Shown here one piece after another: positions 7,011 to 13,368 of a DNA stretch of 19,758 bases. The stretch is from positions 1-19,758 of the forward strand of contig JAEWOS010000008.1 of assembly GCA_023460855.1 (NCBI GenBank). Reading direction: 5' to 3'. Position 1 is the first letter of the stretch; the number at the start of each line of letters is the position of its first letter. A model generated the notes under the pieces. That model searched no databases, was not told where the DNA came from, and saw only the letters and a list, made by a program, of their open reading frames with translations. This stretch comes from Bacteroidota bacterium. Lineage in GTDB: Bacteria; Bacteroidota; Bacteroidia; Flavobacteriales; Weeksellaceae. The position numbers and the translations under genes are program-made.

Positions 7011-7499
7011 ATGTCTTATACAGTTATTTCGCTGTTTCCGGTGGCAGTAGATCCCGAAGCAGTATCACAAAAATTACAGAATGAAGGATTTTCGAATGAA
7101 AATATTCTTATCTCAAAATATAATATCGAAGGCGATGTGGTAGACGATCTTCAGGAAGATGAAAAAACCACCGGTTTCTGGGATTACCTGTTCGGCGACA
7201 GTCGCTGGAAAACGGCCTATCAAAAAGCCGGCGTCGACAATAACACCGTAACAGTTTATGCGGATGATCTGGAAAGTGCGAGAAAAGCAAGAAGAATTAT
7301 GGATGACAGCGGTGCAATCGATATTCAGAAATACCATAAAGAAAATATTGACAAAGGTTACGAGATTTCTGAGGAAGAAGAAGCGCGGATTATTGCCAAA
7401 GCAAAACACAATGTATATTTTCTTGACGGAGACCGTACATACACTTCCGGCAGCCGCGGAAAAACCGACAGGATGGATTCCATGGGCTCGAAAGACTAA
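7011..7499 (+). CDS. Putative general stress protein, YflT/GSP17M-like fold
   Basis: Encodes 162 residues from the ATG at 7011, which follows an A-rich leader; an in-frame ATG at 6936 would overlap the end of the upstream gene and is unlikely. Residues 1-105 resemble the GSP17M/YflT domain (PF11181): VISLFPVAVDPEAVSQKLQNEGF, then ENILISKY, then a second half with NTVTVYADDLESARKARRIMDDSGA, i.e. a beta-alpha-beta module of about 100 residues. An aromatic insert (TTGFWDYLFGDSRWKTAY) lies between the halves. The C-terminal 55 residues are charged and end in a Ser/Gly-rich, probably disordered tail (SGSRGKTDRMDSMGSKD). The family is stress-linked in Bacillus; function here is inferred. It is second in the operon and is followed by a terminator. 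Confidence 0.6.
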   Translation: MSYTVISLFPVAVDPEAVSQKLQNEGFSNENILISKYNIEGDVVDDLQEDEKTTGFWDYLFGDSRWKTAYQKAGVDNNTVTVYADDLESARKARRIMDDSGAIDIQKYHKENIDKGYEISEEEEARIIAKAKHNVYFLDGDRTYTSGSRGKTDRMDSMGSKD

Positions 7500-7520
7500 A
7501 AAAACTACAATTTCCGACAG

Positions 7521-7551
7521 AATCTGCCTCATTTTTTGAGGTGGATTTTTT
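7521..7551 (+). terminator. Rho-independent terminator after the baeRF/YflT-like operon
   Basis: AATCTGCCTCA (7521-7531) pairs with TGAGGTGGATT (7537-7547) through 11 bp including two G-T wobbles, with a T5 loop and T's to 7551. It begins 22 bases after the stop at 7499. Confidence 0.85.
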
Positions 7552-7578
7552 GTGCCCGTTTCGTTTCAGCGGAATTGA

Positions 7579-7612
7579 TTTGATTCCGGCCATTTTAAAA
7601 TCATTAAATTTA
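7579..7612 (+). promoter_or_regulatory. Probable promoter of the AraC-type regulator gene
   Basis: TTTG (7579-7582) and TAAATTTA (7605-7612, one mismatch to TAnnTTTG) are spaced by 22 bases. The -7 box ends 4 bases before the ATG at 7617, suggesting a nearly leaderless mRNA. CCATTTTA at 7590-7597, inside the spacer, is identical to part of the repeat upstream of the DUF417 gene (8476-8483) and may be an autoregulatory half-site. Confidence 0.45.
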
Positions 7613-7616
7613 CCCT

Positions 7617-8441
7617 ATGCAGAATCTGTTTTCAGTCAGTCAGCAGTCGTCGGATGATTTTAATGAAGTGTACAGCGACGCATTTTATCATGCGTTTCTG
7701 TTTGATGGGGAAGGAAGTGTGCTGATTGATCTCGCCGATTATCAATTTAAGGGAAAAACGATTCTTTTTACTTCTCCTTATCAGAATATTCAGTTAATCA
7801 GTTCCGAAAATTTTGAAATCAGAAACCTGAGCTTTCACGGCGATTTCTACTGTATTGAATATCACAAGAAAGAAGTTGCGTGTAACGGTCTGTTGTTCAA
7901 CAACATTTATCTTCATCCCGTATTTCCGCTCGATGATGAAACATATATTGAATTAGGCGAAATTATTCGGAAAGCTGCAGTTGTTCAGGAAAGCGACCGT
8001 TTTTCCGGTGCTGTTCAGCGTTCGTATCTGCAGTTAATGCTGGCGATTTCCAGCCGCGAGAAAATGAAACTGCTCGAAAAGCAACAGTTGGAAATCCATG
8101 ATTTTAACGAAGTAAAGACATTCCAGGAACTGGTTGAAAAACATTTCATATCGGAAAGAAGCGTTTCTTTTTATGCGGACCGACTTCATATTTCCCCGAA
8201 TGCGCTGAGTAAGAAAATCAAAGCCGAATTCCTGAAAAGTCCGTCGCAGATTATTCAGGAGCGCGTGATCCTCGAAAGCAAGAAACTCATTCATCTGACC
8301 AGAAAAACAGTCAAGGAAATTGCAGCCGAACTGAACTTCGAGGACGAACATTATTTCAGCCGCTATTTCAAAAAACATACGGGAGTTTCTCCTGTAAAAT
8401 TCCGCGAACAGGTCGGTATTTCTGTTGTGGCAGATCTGTAA
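7617..8441 (+). CDS. AraC-family transcriptional regulator
   Basis: Encodes 274 residues. The C-terminal 100 or so form the AraC-type double helix-turn-helix (HTH_18): SVSFYADRLHISPNALSKKIKAEF (first HTH, about 175-198) and TVKEIAAELNFEDEHYFSRYFKKHTGVSPVKFR (second HTH, about 231-263). The final segment carries the family signature 'FEDEHYFSRYFKKHTGVSPVKFR'. The N-terminal part (1-130) is strand-rich and likely a cupin-like effector domain. The whole protein has only two cysteines, Cys79 and Cys89, in FYCIEYHKKEVACN. It lies 121 bases upstream of a DUF417 membrane-protein gene in the same direction, so it probably controls that gene and perhaps itself. The pairing recalls RclR/RclC, but no sensory mechanism is shown by sequence alone. 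Confidence 0.88.
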   Translation: MQNLFSVSQQSSDDFNEVYSDAFYHAFLFDGEGSVLIDLADYQFKGKTILFTSPYQNIQLISSENFEIRNLSFHGDFYCIEYHKKEVACNGLLFNNIYLHPVFPLDDETYIELGEIIRKAAVVQESDRFSGAVQRSYLQLMLAISSREKMKLLEKQQLEIHDFNEVKTFQELVEKHFISERSVSFYADRLHISPNALSKKIKAEFLKSPSQIIQERVILESKKLIHLTRKTVKEIAAELNFEDEHYFSRYFKKHTGVSPVKFREQVGISVVADL

Positions 8442-8453
8442 CCGGCACAAATG

Positions 8454-8484
8454 TCCATCTTTTAGCAGAATTTCTCCATTTTAC
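8454..8484 (+). promoter_or_regulatory. Putative AraC-type operator: direct repeat TCCAT-N16-TCCAT
   Basis: TCCATCTTTTA begins at 8454 and TCCATTTTACC at 8475. The copies are in the same orientation with a period of 21 bases, two helical turns. The downstream copy covers the position expected for the -33 region of the promoter whose -7 box is at 8502-8509. This is the classic layout of an AraC-family activator site; the regulator is encoded immediately upstream. Confidence 0.5.
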
Positions 8485-8501
8485 CGCTGCTTACAGTACA
8501 G

Positions 8502-8509
8502 TAGATTTG
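8502..8509 (+). promoter_or_regulatory. -7 promoter box TAGATTTG for the DUF417 gene
   Basis: TAGATTTG is an exact TAnnTTTG match, ending 53 bases before the ATG at 8563. There is no good TTG -33 box; the expected position holds the second TCCAT repeat instead, consistent with activator dependence. Confidence 0.6.
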
Positions 8510-8562
8510 CATTAGAAATGATGAATGGGAATAATCATCAGAATTTTTAAGCATTTATATCT

Positions 8563-9129
8563 ATGAATACACTGTACGCATATTTTGCCAATTCGCAGAC
8601 CGGTTTTATCAACTTCATCCGCATTGGAATCTTCGTGGTTATGGCGTGGATTGGCGGTCTCAAAGCATTTCAGTATGAGGCCGACGGAATTATTCCGTTT
8701 GTTGCCAATTCGCCTTTTTTTTCCTGGACGCTGAACTACAAGGTTTCCGATGCCGACAATTATAAACTTCATAAAAACAAGGAAGGAGAGATTGTTCCGG
8801 AAAATATAGAATGGCACAAAAAGAACGGGACTTATTTGTTTTCATATGCACTGGGAACGATGATTTGCGTGATTGGAATTCTCGTACTGCTGGGAATCTG
8901 GTTTCCGAAAATCGGATTCTGGGGCGGCGTCTTAACTTTTGGAATGTCCATAGTAACACTTAGTTTCCTGATAACGACACCTGAAACCTGGGTTCCGGAT
9001 CTTGGCGGACCGCAGCATGGATTTCCGTATTTATCCGGTGCAGGCCGACTTGTTTTAAAAGATATCATTATGAGCGGTGCCGGACTTTTAGCTGCGTCGG
9101 ATTGTGCAAGGAGAATCTTAAGTAAGTAG
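8563..9129 (+). CDS. DUF417 (YkgB/RclC-like) inner-membrane protein
   Basis: Encodes 188 residues with about four hydrophobic segments (roughly 15-35, 92-112, 117-137 and 162-180). The signature YEADGIIPFVANSPF after the first membrane segment and the C-terminal PDLGGPQHGFPYLSGAGRLVLKDIIM are hallmarks of DUF417 (PF04224), the family of E. coli RclC/YkgB. RclC is part of the RclR-controlled reactive chlorine response; its molecular function is unknown. A hydrophilic loop of about 40 residues (54-91) separates the first two membrane segments. The gene follows an AraC-family regulator gene on the same strand. No RclA (flavoprotein) or RclB homologue is present within the window, so only two parts of an Rcl-like set are seen. 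Confidence 0.9.
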   Translation: MNTLYAYFANSQTGFINFIRIGIFVVMAWIGGLKAFQYEADGIIPFVANSPFFSWTLNYKVSDADNYKLHKNKEGEIVPENIEWHKKNGTYLFSYALGTMICVIGILVLLGIWFPKIGFWGGVLTFGMSIVTLSFLITTPETWVPDLGGPQHGFPYLSGAGRLVLKDIIMSGAGLLAASDCARRILSK

Positions 9130-9146
9130 TTTGTGTTTTGTATAGC

Positions 9147-9187
9147 CGGAATTGTCTTTTCATTTTGGAGAGGCAATTCCGCATTTT
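9147..9187 (+). terminator. Probable hairpin terminator after the DUF417 gene
   Basis: CGGAATTG (9147-9154) and CAATTCCG (9174-9181) form a perfect 8-bp stem that can be extended inward by three more pairs including a G-T. The loop is long and the trailing run is only CATTTT, so it is weaker than the other terminators here. It starts 18 bases after the stop at 9129. Confidence 0.6.
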
Positions 9188-9320
9188 AGTAGGCAGATAA
9201 AGATCATAACCGGAAATCCGATAAAATGCCTATAATTTATATTATGTTAAATTGGAGTGGTTTCTTATCACCGGGATTCATTATAATACAGATGTTGATT
9301 CCGCTATGGGTTCGCCATGA

Positions 9321-9337
9321 TTCTAATCGCTGAGAAT
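9321..9337 (+). repeat. Dispersed repeat, copy 1 (TTCTAATCGCTGAGAAT)
   Basis: Shares the 14-base core TAATCGCTGAGAAT exactly with the copy at 9637-9657, and differs by one base from the copy at 9436-9455. Confidence 0.6.
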
Positions 9338-9435
9338 GGAGATTTTAGCTAATTTCCTGTTTGATGTACGCAATTCGCAATTGCGGACTATTCAGGATCG
9401 CATTTAAAAATATTATCAGCAGATTGTTGATTTTA

Positions 9436-9455
9436 ATTCCTAATCGTTGAGAATT
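9436..9455 (+). repeat. Dispersed repeat, copy 2 (ATTCCTAATCGTTGAGAATT)
   Basis: The core TAATCGTTGAGAAT starts at 9441, 117 bases after the core of copy 1, with one C-to-T change from the consensus. The flanking CC before the core is shared with the last copy. Confidence 0.6.
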
Positions 9456-9563
9456 ATGATTTCAAATAATCCATAAGTTTGAATCCGTACAATTCTTTTC
9501 GCGCGAATTTCAAATTTGGCGTGGATTAAATTTTTTGGAAATCGATTTTGCATTTTCTGTTTC

Positions 9564-9596
9564 AATCCTAATCCTGATGTTACTAAGAATCCTAAA
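9564..9596 (+). repeat. Dispersed repeat, degenerate copy 3
   Basis: AATCCTAATCCTGATG (9564-9579) keeps the left part of the consensus but loses the GAGAAT end; a second AGAATCCTAA follows at 9587-9596. It may be a decayed or partial copy. Confidence 0.35.
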
Positions 9597-9636
9597 TGCA
9601 TTAGCGATCTAAGTACCATCTGTTGCGGTATATCAA

Positions 9637-9657
9637 AATCCTAATCGCTGAGAATTT
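9637..9657 (+). repeat. Dispersed repeat, copy 4 (AATCCTAATCGCTGAGAATT)
   Basis: This is the best consensus copy. The core TAATCGCTGAGAAT (9642-9655) is identical to copy 1 at 318 bases' distance. It lies about 80 bases beyond the 3' end of the TonB-receptor gene. Confidence 0.6.
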
Positions 9658-9739
9658 AAAATTCCAAAAAATTTCGGGTTTCTGTCCGTTCCGGGAAAAT
9701 CCTGGCAGTTGCTTGAGATGTATAAATTTCTTAGTTTAA

Positions 9740-11950
9740 TTATCTGATCCGGAATTCAAGTTTTGCATTAAAGAATCTGCCGGTAAGATTTACTGGGACC
9801 GCATAAATTCTCTGTTGTGGACTCGTTACATCCGTAACCCATTGGTTCGCTACGGTGTTGTAAATATTGAATGCGTTAAAAACCTGAACTCCGAGCGTCA
9901 GTTCTTCAAATTTTTCCCAGAATCCCCAGCCACGGTTTTTTTCCTTTGGATCGATGAATACGTATGAAAGCCCGATATCAACCCGTTTGTAAGACGGCAA
10001 TGTGCTTTGATAGCTGTAAGGATCGGTAAAAAGCGGCGCTCCGGTCGGCAGTCCCATCGCATAAATTCCGGTCAGGTTTACGCGCATTTTTGGGAAACGC
10101 GGCATATAATCCTGATAGAAAATGGCAAAACGGAAACGCTGGTCAGTTGGCCTCGGAATATTACCACGATTGTCAATATTTTCGAATGCGCGTGCATAAC
10201 TTACAGATAACCAGGAATCTACGCCCGGAACGAATTCTCCGAAAAGTCTGGCATCAATTCCGTATGCAGCACCTTCAGCATTGTTTTCTCCTGAATAACG
10301 GATCCGCACATTGTCCATATAAAACGGAATCAGACGGTCCATTTTCTTGTAATATAATTCTGTAGTCAGCTTGAACGGTCTGTCGTACATGCTGAATTCA
10401 TAGTCGTTTGCAGCGATGATCTGGTAAGATCTCTGGGATTTGATATCCGGATTAAAAGAACCGTCCAGATCTTTTATTTCTTTGTAAAACGGCTGCTGAT
10501 AATAGATTCCGCCGGCTAAACGGAAAAGCATATCGGCTTCCCAGTCAGGTTTGATTGCAAACTGAAAACGAGGTGAAATAATGGTTTCCTTGTTGTAACT
10601 CCAGTTGGAAACTCTCGCACCTGCATTCGCAAAAACGCGGCTTGCTCCCCAGTAAAATTTCCGGGAATACTGTACGTATGCTGAAAGACGTGTCGGCTGA
10701 ATTTGGTTGTTCCCGGCAATGTGATAATTCAGTTCCATGCTCGATGCATCCAGAACTCCAGGTAAAGTTTCATCGCGCGGAACACTGTAACCGAGCGAAT
10801 CTACCAGTCTCCATTCATTAGTGAGATCCTGAAGATCTTCCTTTTCATATTTGATGCCGACTTCGATATCGGTATTCACATTTGGAGAAAATTTTGACCG
10901 GAGATGTGCACCGTAAGTCCGGAGCAATAAATCGTTTCTCGCATGGTCGATCTGACCTCCAATATCGTATGAATTAACTGGCTCATTTGTCTGAGGATCA
11001 AATGCCTGTATCACATAACCTGAAGCGATGGTAAAATATTCTCTTTCACGATTTTGGTAAGCAAAATTATCGAGAGAAAACCGCCATTTATCATTGGGTT
11101 TATAATGAAAGGACAGCGTTCCCATCATATTTTTATATTCGTCGTCTTCACGGCCGTTGTAGAAAATATTCATGTTGATCGGCTGATTCACGGTTCCGAA
11201 TTCCACCGTTTTTTGCCGCGGAATCATTTCGTAATCGTTCTTGGAATAGAATCCTATAAAACTCGCCGAAAATTTATCCGAAATATGGAAATTCAGAAAA
11301 GACTGAAAATCCATATACTGCGGATTGAAGTCGGTATTCTCATTCAGCGTGTTAAAAATCAGATTGGTATTGCGGTAACGCCCGGAAACCAGCGCAGTTA
11401 CCTTCTTATTTTCTGTAGCAAATCCTGCAGAAAGCCTTCCTCCGATCAGACTTGCCTCTCCTGAAAGTTCAAATTTTTCAGGTTCACGATAGTAAATATT
11501 CAGTGCAGAAGACATTTTATCGCCATATTTGGCTTCAAAACCACCGGCTGAAAAATTCACCGTGGAAACCATATCCGGATTGATGATGCTCATTCCTTCC
11601 TGCATGGAATTCCTGATCAGGAACGGACGGTAAATTTCGATATCGTTGACGTAAATCAGGTTTTCGTCGTACGAACCACCGCGAACCATGTACTGCGAGG
11701 AAAGTTCTGTGTTTGAGTTTACAGAAGGCAGCGTTTTGATCAGTCCTTCAATTCCCCCGGAAACTGACGCGATCTGAGAAGCCTGTTTTGCATCAATGGT
11801 AACATTGGTAACATCCTGGGTAGTGACTCCGCTCCTGCGTTGGAACACAATTTCTTCAATTTGCTGTCTTCTTATGGTGTCCTGATCCTGTATCTGTGAA
11901 AAATAAAACAGTGGTGACAGTGATCCTGCGAATATGATAAGCCTTTTCAA
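9740..11950 (-). CDS. TonB-dependent outer-membrane receptor
   Basis: Encodes 736 residues. The N-terminal MKRLIIFAGSLSPLFYFS is a signal peptide. IEEIVFQRR (about 31-39) fits a TonB box. A plug domain follows (about 45-155) with GGIEGLIKTLPSV, the typical YMVRGGSYDENLIYVNDIEIY and FSAGGFEAKYGDKMSSALNI. The rest is a long beta-barrel of aromatic-rich strands ending in NLTGRFFNAKLEFRIR. It imports a ligand across the outer membrane using TonB/ExbBD energy. The carboxypeptidase-regulatory-like domain that precedes the plug in many Bacteroidetes receptors is absent. No SusD-like partner, lipoprotein or polysaccharide enzyme is adjacent, so the substrate cannot be guessed (siderophore, cofactor or other). 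It has its own likely promoter upstream of 11950 on this strand. Confidence 0.93.
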   Translation of the reverse strand: MKRLIIFAGSLSPLFYFSQIQDQDTIRRQQIEEIVFQRRSGVTTQDVTNVTIDAKQASQIASVSGGIEGLIKTLPSVNSNTELSSQYMVRGGSYDENLIYVNDIEIYRPFLIRNSMQEGMSIINPDMVSTVNFSAGGFEAKYGDKMSSALNIYYREPEKFELSGEASLIGGRLSAGFATENKKVTALVSGRYRNTNLIFNTLNENTDFNPQYMDFQSFLNFHISDKFSASFIGFYSKNDYEMIPRQKTVEFGTVNQPINMNIFYNGREDDEYKNMMGTLSFHYKPNDKWRFSLDNFAYQNREREYFTIASGYVIQAFDPQTNEPVNSYDIGGQIDHARNDLLLRTYGAHLRSKFSPNVNTDIEVGIKYEKEDLQDLTNEWRLVDSLGYSVPRDETLPGVLDASSMELNYHIAGNNQIQPTRLSAYVQYSRKFYWGASRVFANAGARVSNWSYNKETIISPRFQFAIKPDWEADMLFRLAGGIYYQQPFYKEIKDLDGSFNPDIKSQRSYQIIAANDYEFSMYDRPFKLTTELYYKKMDRLIPFYMDNVRIRYSGENNAEGAAYGIDARLFGEFVPGVDSWLSVSYARAFENIDNRGNIPRPTDQRFRFAIFYQDYMPRFPKMRVNLTGIYAMGLPTGAPLFTDPYSYQSTLPSYKRVDIGLSYVFIDPKEKNRGWGFWEKFEELTLGVQVFNAFNIYNTVANQWVTDVTSPQQRIYAVPVNLTGRFFNAKLEFRIR

Positions 11951-11972
11951 CCTGATCGTTTTTTTGATTCTC

Positions 11973-12006
11973 TAAAAATAGCAATTAATACACTTACTCT
12001 GCAAAA
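11973..12006 (-). promoter_or_regulatory. Probable promoter of the TonB-dependent receptor gene
   Basis: On the - strand, TTTTG (12006-12002) and TATTTTTA (11980-11973, one mismatch to TAnnTTTG) are 21 bases apart. The -7 box lies 22 bases before the ATG at 11950. The promoter fits within the 63-base gap after kdsA, so the receptor can be expressed separately. Confidence 0.5.
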
Positions 12007-12013
12007 TTTTGGG

Positions 12014-12823
12014 TCAGATTACGGCTTCCCGGACTCTGGTCAGTTTTTGCAGCAGTGCTTCGAGTTTATCGAGCTGTAGCATATTCGCACCGTCGGAAAG
12101 CGCACAGGAAGGATCGGGATGTGTTTCGATAAAAAGTCCGTCTGTTCCTACTGCAATTCCGGCTTTTGCAATGGTTTCTATCAGGTCCGGTCTTCCGCCT
12201 GTAACTCCTGAACTCTGGTTCGGTTGCTGTAGAGAATGTGTCACATCGAGAATCACGGGTGCATATTGCTGCATGGTCGGGATTCCGCGAAAATCTACAA
12301 TCAGATCGGTGTAGCCAAAAGAATTCCCGCGCTCGATAATTGCGGTCTTACTATTTCCGGAATCGGTAATTTTTTCTACTGCAAATTTCATGGATTCGGG
12401 CGAAAGAAACTGACCTTTTTTCAGCGTAACGCACTTCCCCGTTTTTGCAGCAGCAACGAGAAGTTCGGTCTGTCTTACGAGGAACGCCGGAATCTGAAGT
12501 ACATCCACATAATTCGCAGCCAAAGCAGCGTGTTCATTTTCATGAATATCTGTGGTAACCGGAATGTTAAAGGTCTCTCCCACTTTTTTCAGGATTTCGA
12601 GCGATTTCTCCTCGCCTATTGTCGTGAACGAATCTACCCTGCTTCTGTTCGCTTTTTTGAAACTGCCCTTAAAAATGTACGGAATTTCAAATTTATCGGT
12701 GATATTCAGTACTTTTTCAGCAATTTTCAAAGCCATGTTTTCGCCTTCAATAATGCACGGACCGGCGATCAGAAAAAAGTTTTTTGAATTTTTATGCCTG
12801 ATGTGATCCAGGTGTTCAATCAT
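12014..12823 (-). CDS. kdsA: 3-deoxy-8-phosphooctulonate (KDO-8-P) synthase
   Basis: Encodes 269 residues, normal length. It condenses phosphoenolpyruvate with arabinose-5-phosphate to make KDO-8-phosphate for the inner core of lipopolysaccharide. Family motifs are all present: IAGPCIIE (19-26), FKGSFKKANRS, TDIHE, DVLQIPAFLVRQT, KKGQFLSPESM, ERGNSFGY, DVTHSLQQP, and FIETHPDP with ALSDGANML. Cys23 in GPC aligns with the metal-binding Cys11 of the Aquifex aeolicus enzyme, where the E. coli metal-free type has Asn26; His (DVTH), Glu (IETH) and Asp (LSDG) supply the other expected ligands. It is thus predicted to be of the metal-dependent class. Its start codon overlaps the stop of the DUF1697 gene (ATGA), so the two are translationally coupled. 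Confidence 0.96.
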   Translation of the reverse strand: MIEHLDHIRHKNSKNFFLIAGPCIIEGENMALKIAEKVLNITDKFEIPYIFKGSFKKANRSRVDSFTTIGEEKSLEILKKVGETFNIPVTTDIHENEHAALAANYVDVLQIPAFLVRQTELLVAAAKTGKCVTLKKGQFLSPESMKFAVEKITDSGNSKTAIIERGNSFGYTDLIVDFRGIPTMQQYAPVILDVTHSLQQPNQSSGVTGGRPDLIETIAKAGIAVGTDGLFIETHPDPSCALSDGANMLQLDKLEALLQKLTRVREAVI

Positions 12824-13344
12824 AATTTATCGATTATTTTCTCAAAAGTATTGATATTCCTCGAGGTAATTTTGTCTTTCAGCGTTTTTTTGCCGAGTAT
12901 TTTGCCAAATTTTGAATCGAGTGTGCTGCCTTTTGGAACTTCCCAGTAAAAAGTTTCTCCGCAAATTACAGCGTATTCGTCTTCTGAAGTTTCACTTTTT
13001 TCGAATTCTTCGAGCAAAATATTTTCCATTTCCGGTAGCGTAACAAACGCATAAATATGCATATGCTCATGTTTTTCAAACGGACAGTATTCCACAATTC
13101 CGCGTATTTCAGCATCGGTTTTGAGGAACAGGAAAGCTTCGTAGCCGAAATGCTCCGCAAGTGATTTCTCGAGCAGCGGTTTCAATTCATCCCTGCCTTG
13201 ATCGGAACTGAACACGATATTTCCCGTTGCAAGCACGCTCGAAACATCCGTCATTCCCGCTTCTTCGAATATTTTACGGACATCCGCCATTTTCATGGTT
13301 TTTCCACCGGTGTTTATGCCGCGCAGAAATGCACAGTATCTCAT
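12820..13344 (-). CDS. DUF1697 family protein
   Basis: Encodes 174 residues starting at the ATG at 13344 (MRYCAFLRGINTGGKTMKM). A TTG three codons upstream was rejected because it abuts the -7 promoter box. The N-terminus is the DUF1697 (PF08002) hallmark: 'YCAFLRGINVGG' followed by KMADVRKIFEEAGMTDVSSVLATGNIVFSS; the C-terminus ends with the usual SKFGKILGKKTLKDKITSRNINTFEKI. The family fold is known from structures but the biochemical role is not established. The 3' end overlaps kdsA by four bases (ATGA), which suggests a common transcript with kdsA; a functional tie to KDO synthesis is only inference. Confidence 0.9.
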   Translation of the reverse strand: MRYCAFLRGINTGGKTMKMADVRKIFEEAGMTDVSSVLATGNIVFSSDQGRDELKPLLEKSLAEHFGYEAFLFLKTDAEIRGIVEYCPFEKHEHMHIYAFVTLPEMENILLEEFEKSETSEDEYAVICGETFYWEVPKGSTLDSKFGKILGKKTLKDKITSRNINTFEKIIDKL

Positions 13345-13350
13345 TTTCAA

Positions 13351-13358
13351 CAAATTTA
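13351..13358 (-). promoter_or_regulatory. -7 promoter box TAAATTTG before the DUF1697-kdsA operon
   Basis: On the - strand, TAAATTTG reads from 13358 to 13351 and ends 6 bases before the ATG at 13344, again a nearly leaderless arrangement. An imperfect palindrome GGTAA-AA-TTACC (13362-13373) lies just upstream, between the box and the stop codon of the GT-C gene. Confidence 0.55.
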
Positions 13359-13368
13359 TCCGGTAAAA

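Larger units (their letters stand above)
9188..9739. other. Gene-free segment carrying short dispersed repeats
   Basis: No coding frame of convincing length or composition is seen on either strand between the DUF417 terminator hairpin and the 3' end of the TonB-receptor gene. The flanking genes converge here. The segment is AT-rich and contains three clear copies and one degenerate copy of a repeat with the consensus AATCCTAATCGCTGAGAATT, plus palindromes CGCAATTGCG (9376-9385) and TTCGCGCGAA (9498-9507). No strong terminator for the TonB-receptor gene (which would lie on the - strand just below 9740) could be recognised. Confidence 0.6.

Noticed and set aside
9188..9739. CRISPR array or degraded array
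   Set aside because: The repeat copies are under 25 bases, few and spaced at 117, 128 and 73 bases rather than at constant spacer length, and no cas gene is nearby.
12236..12787. 183-codon open frame antisense to kdsA
   Set aside because: It lies fully inside a secure kdsA gene on the other strand and has no family features.
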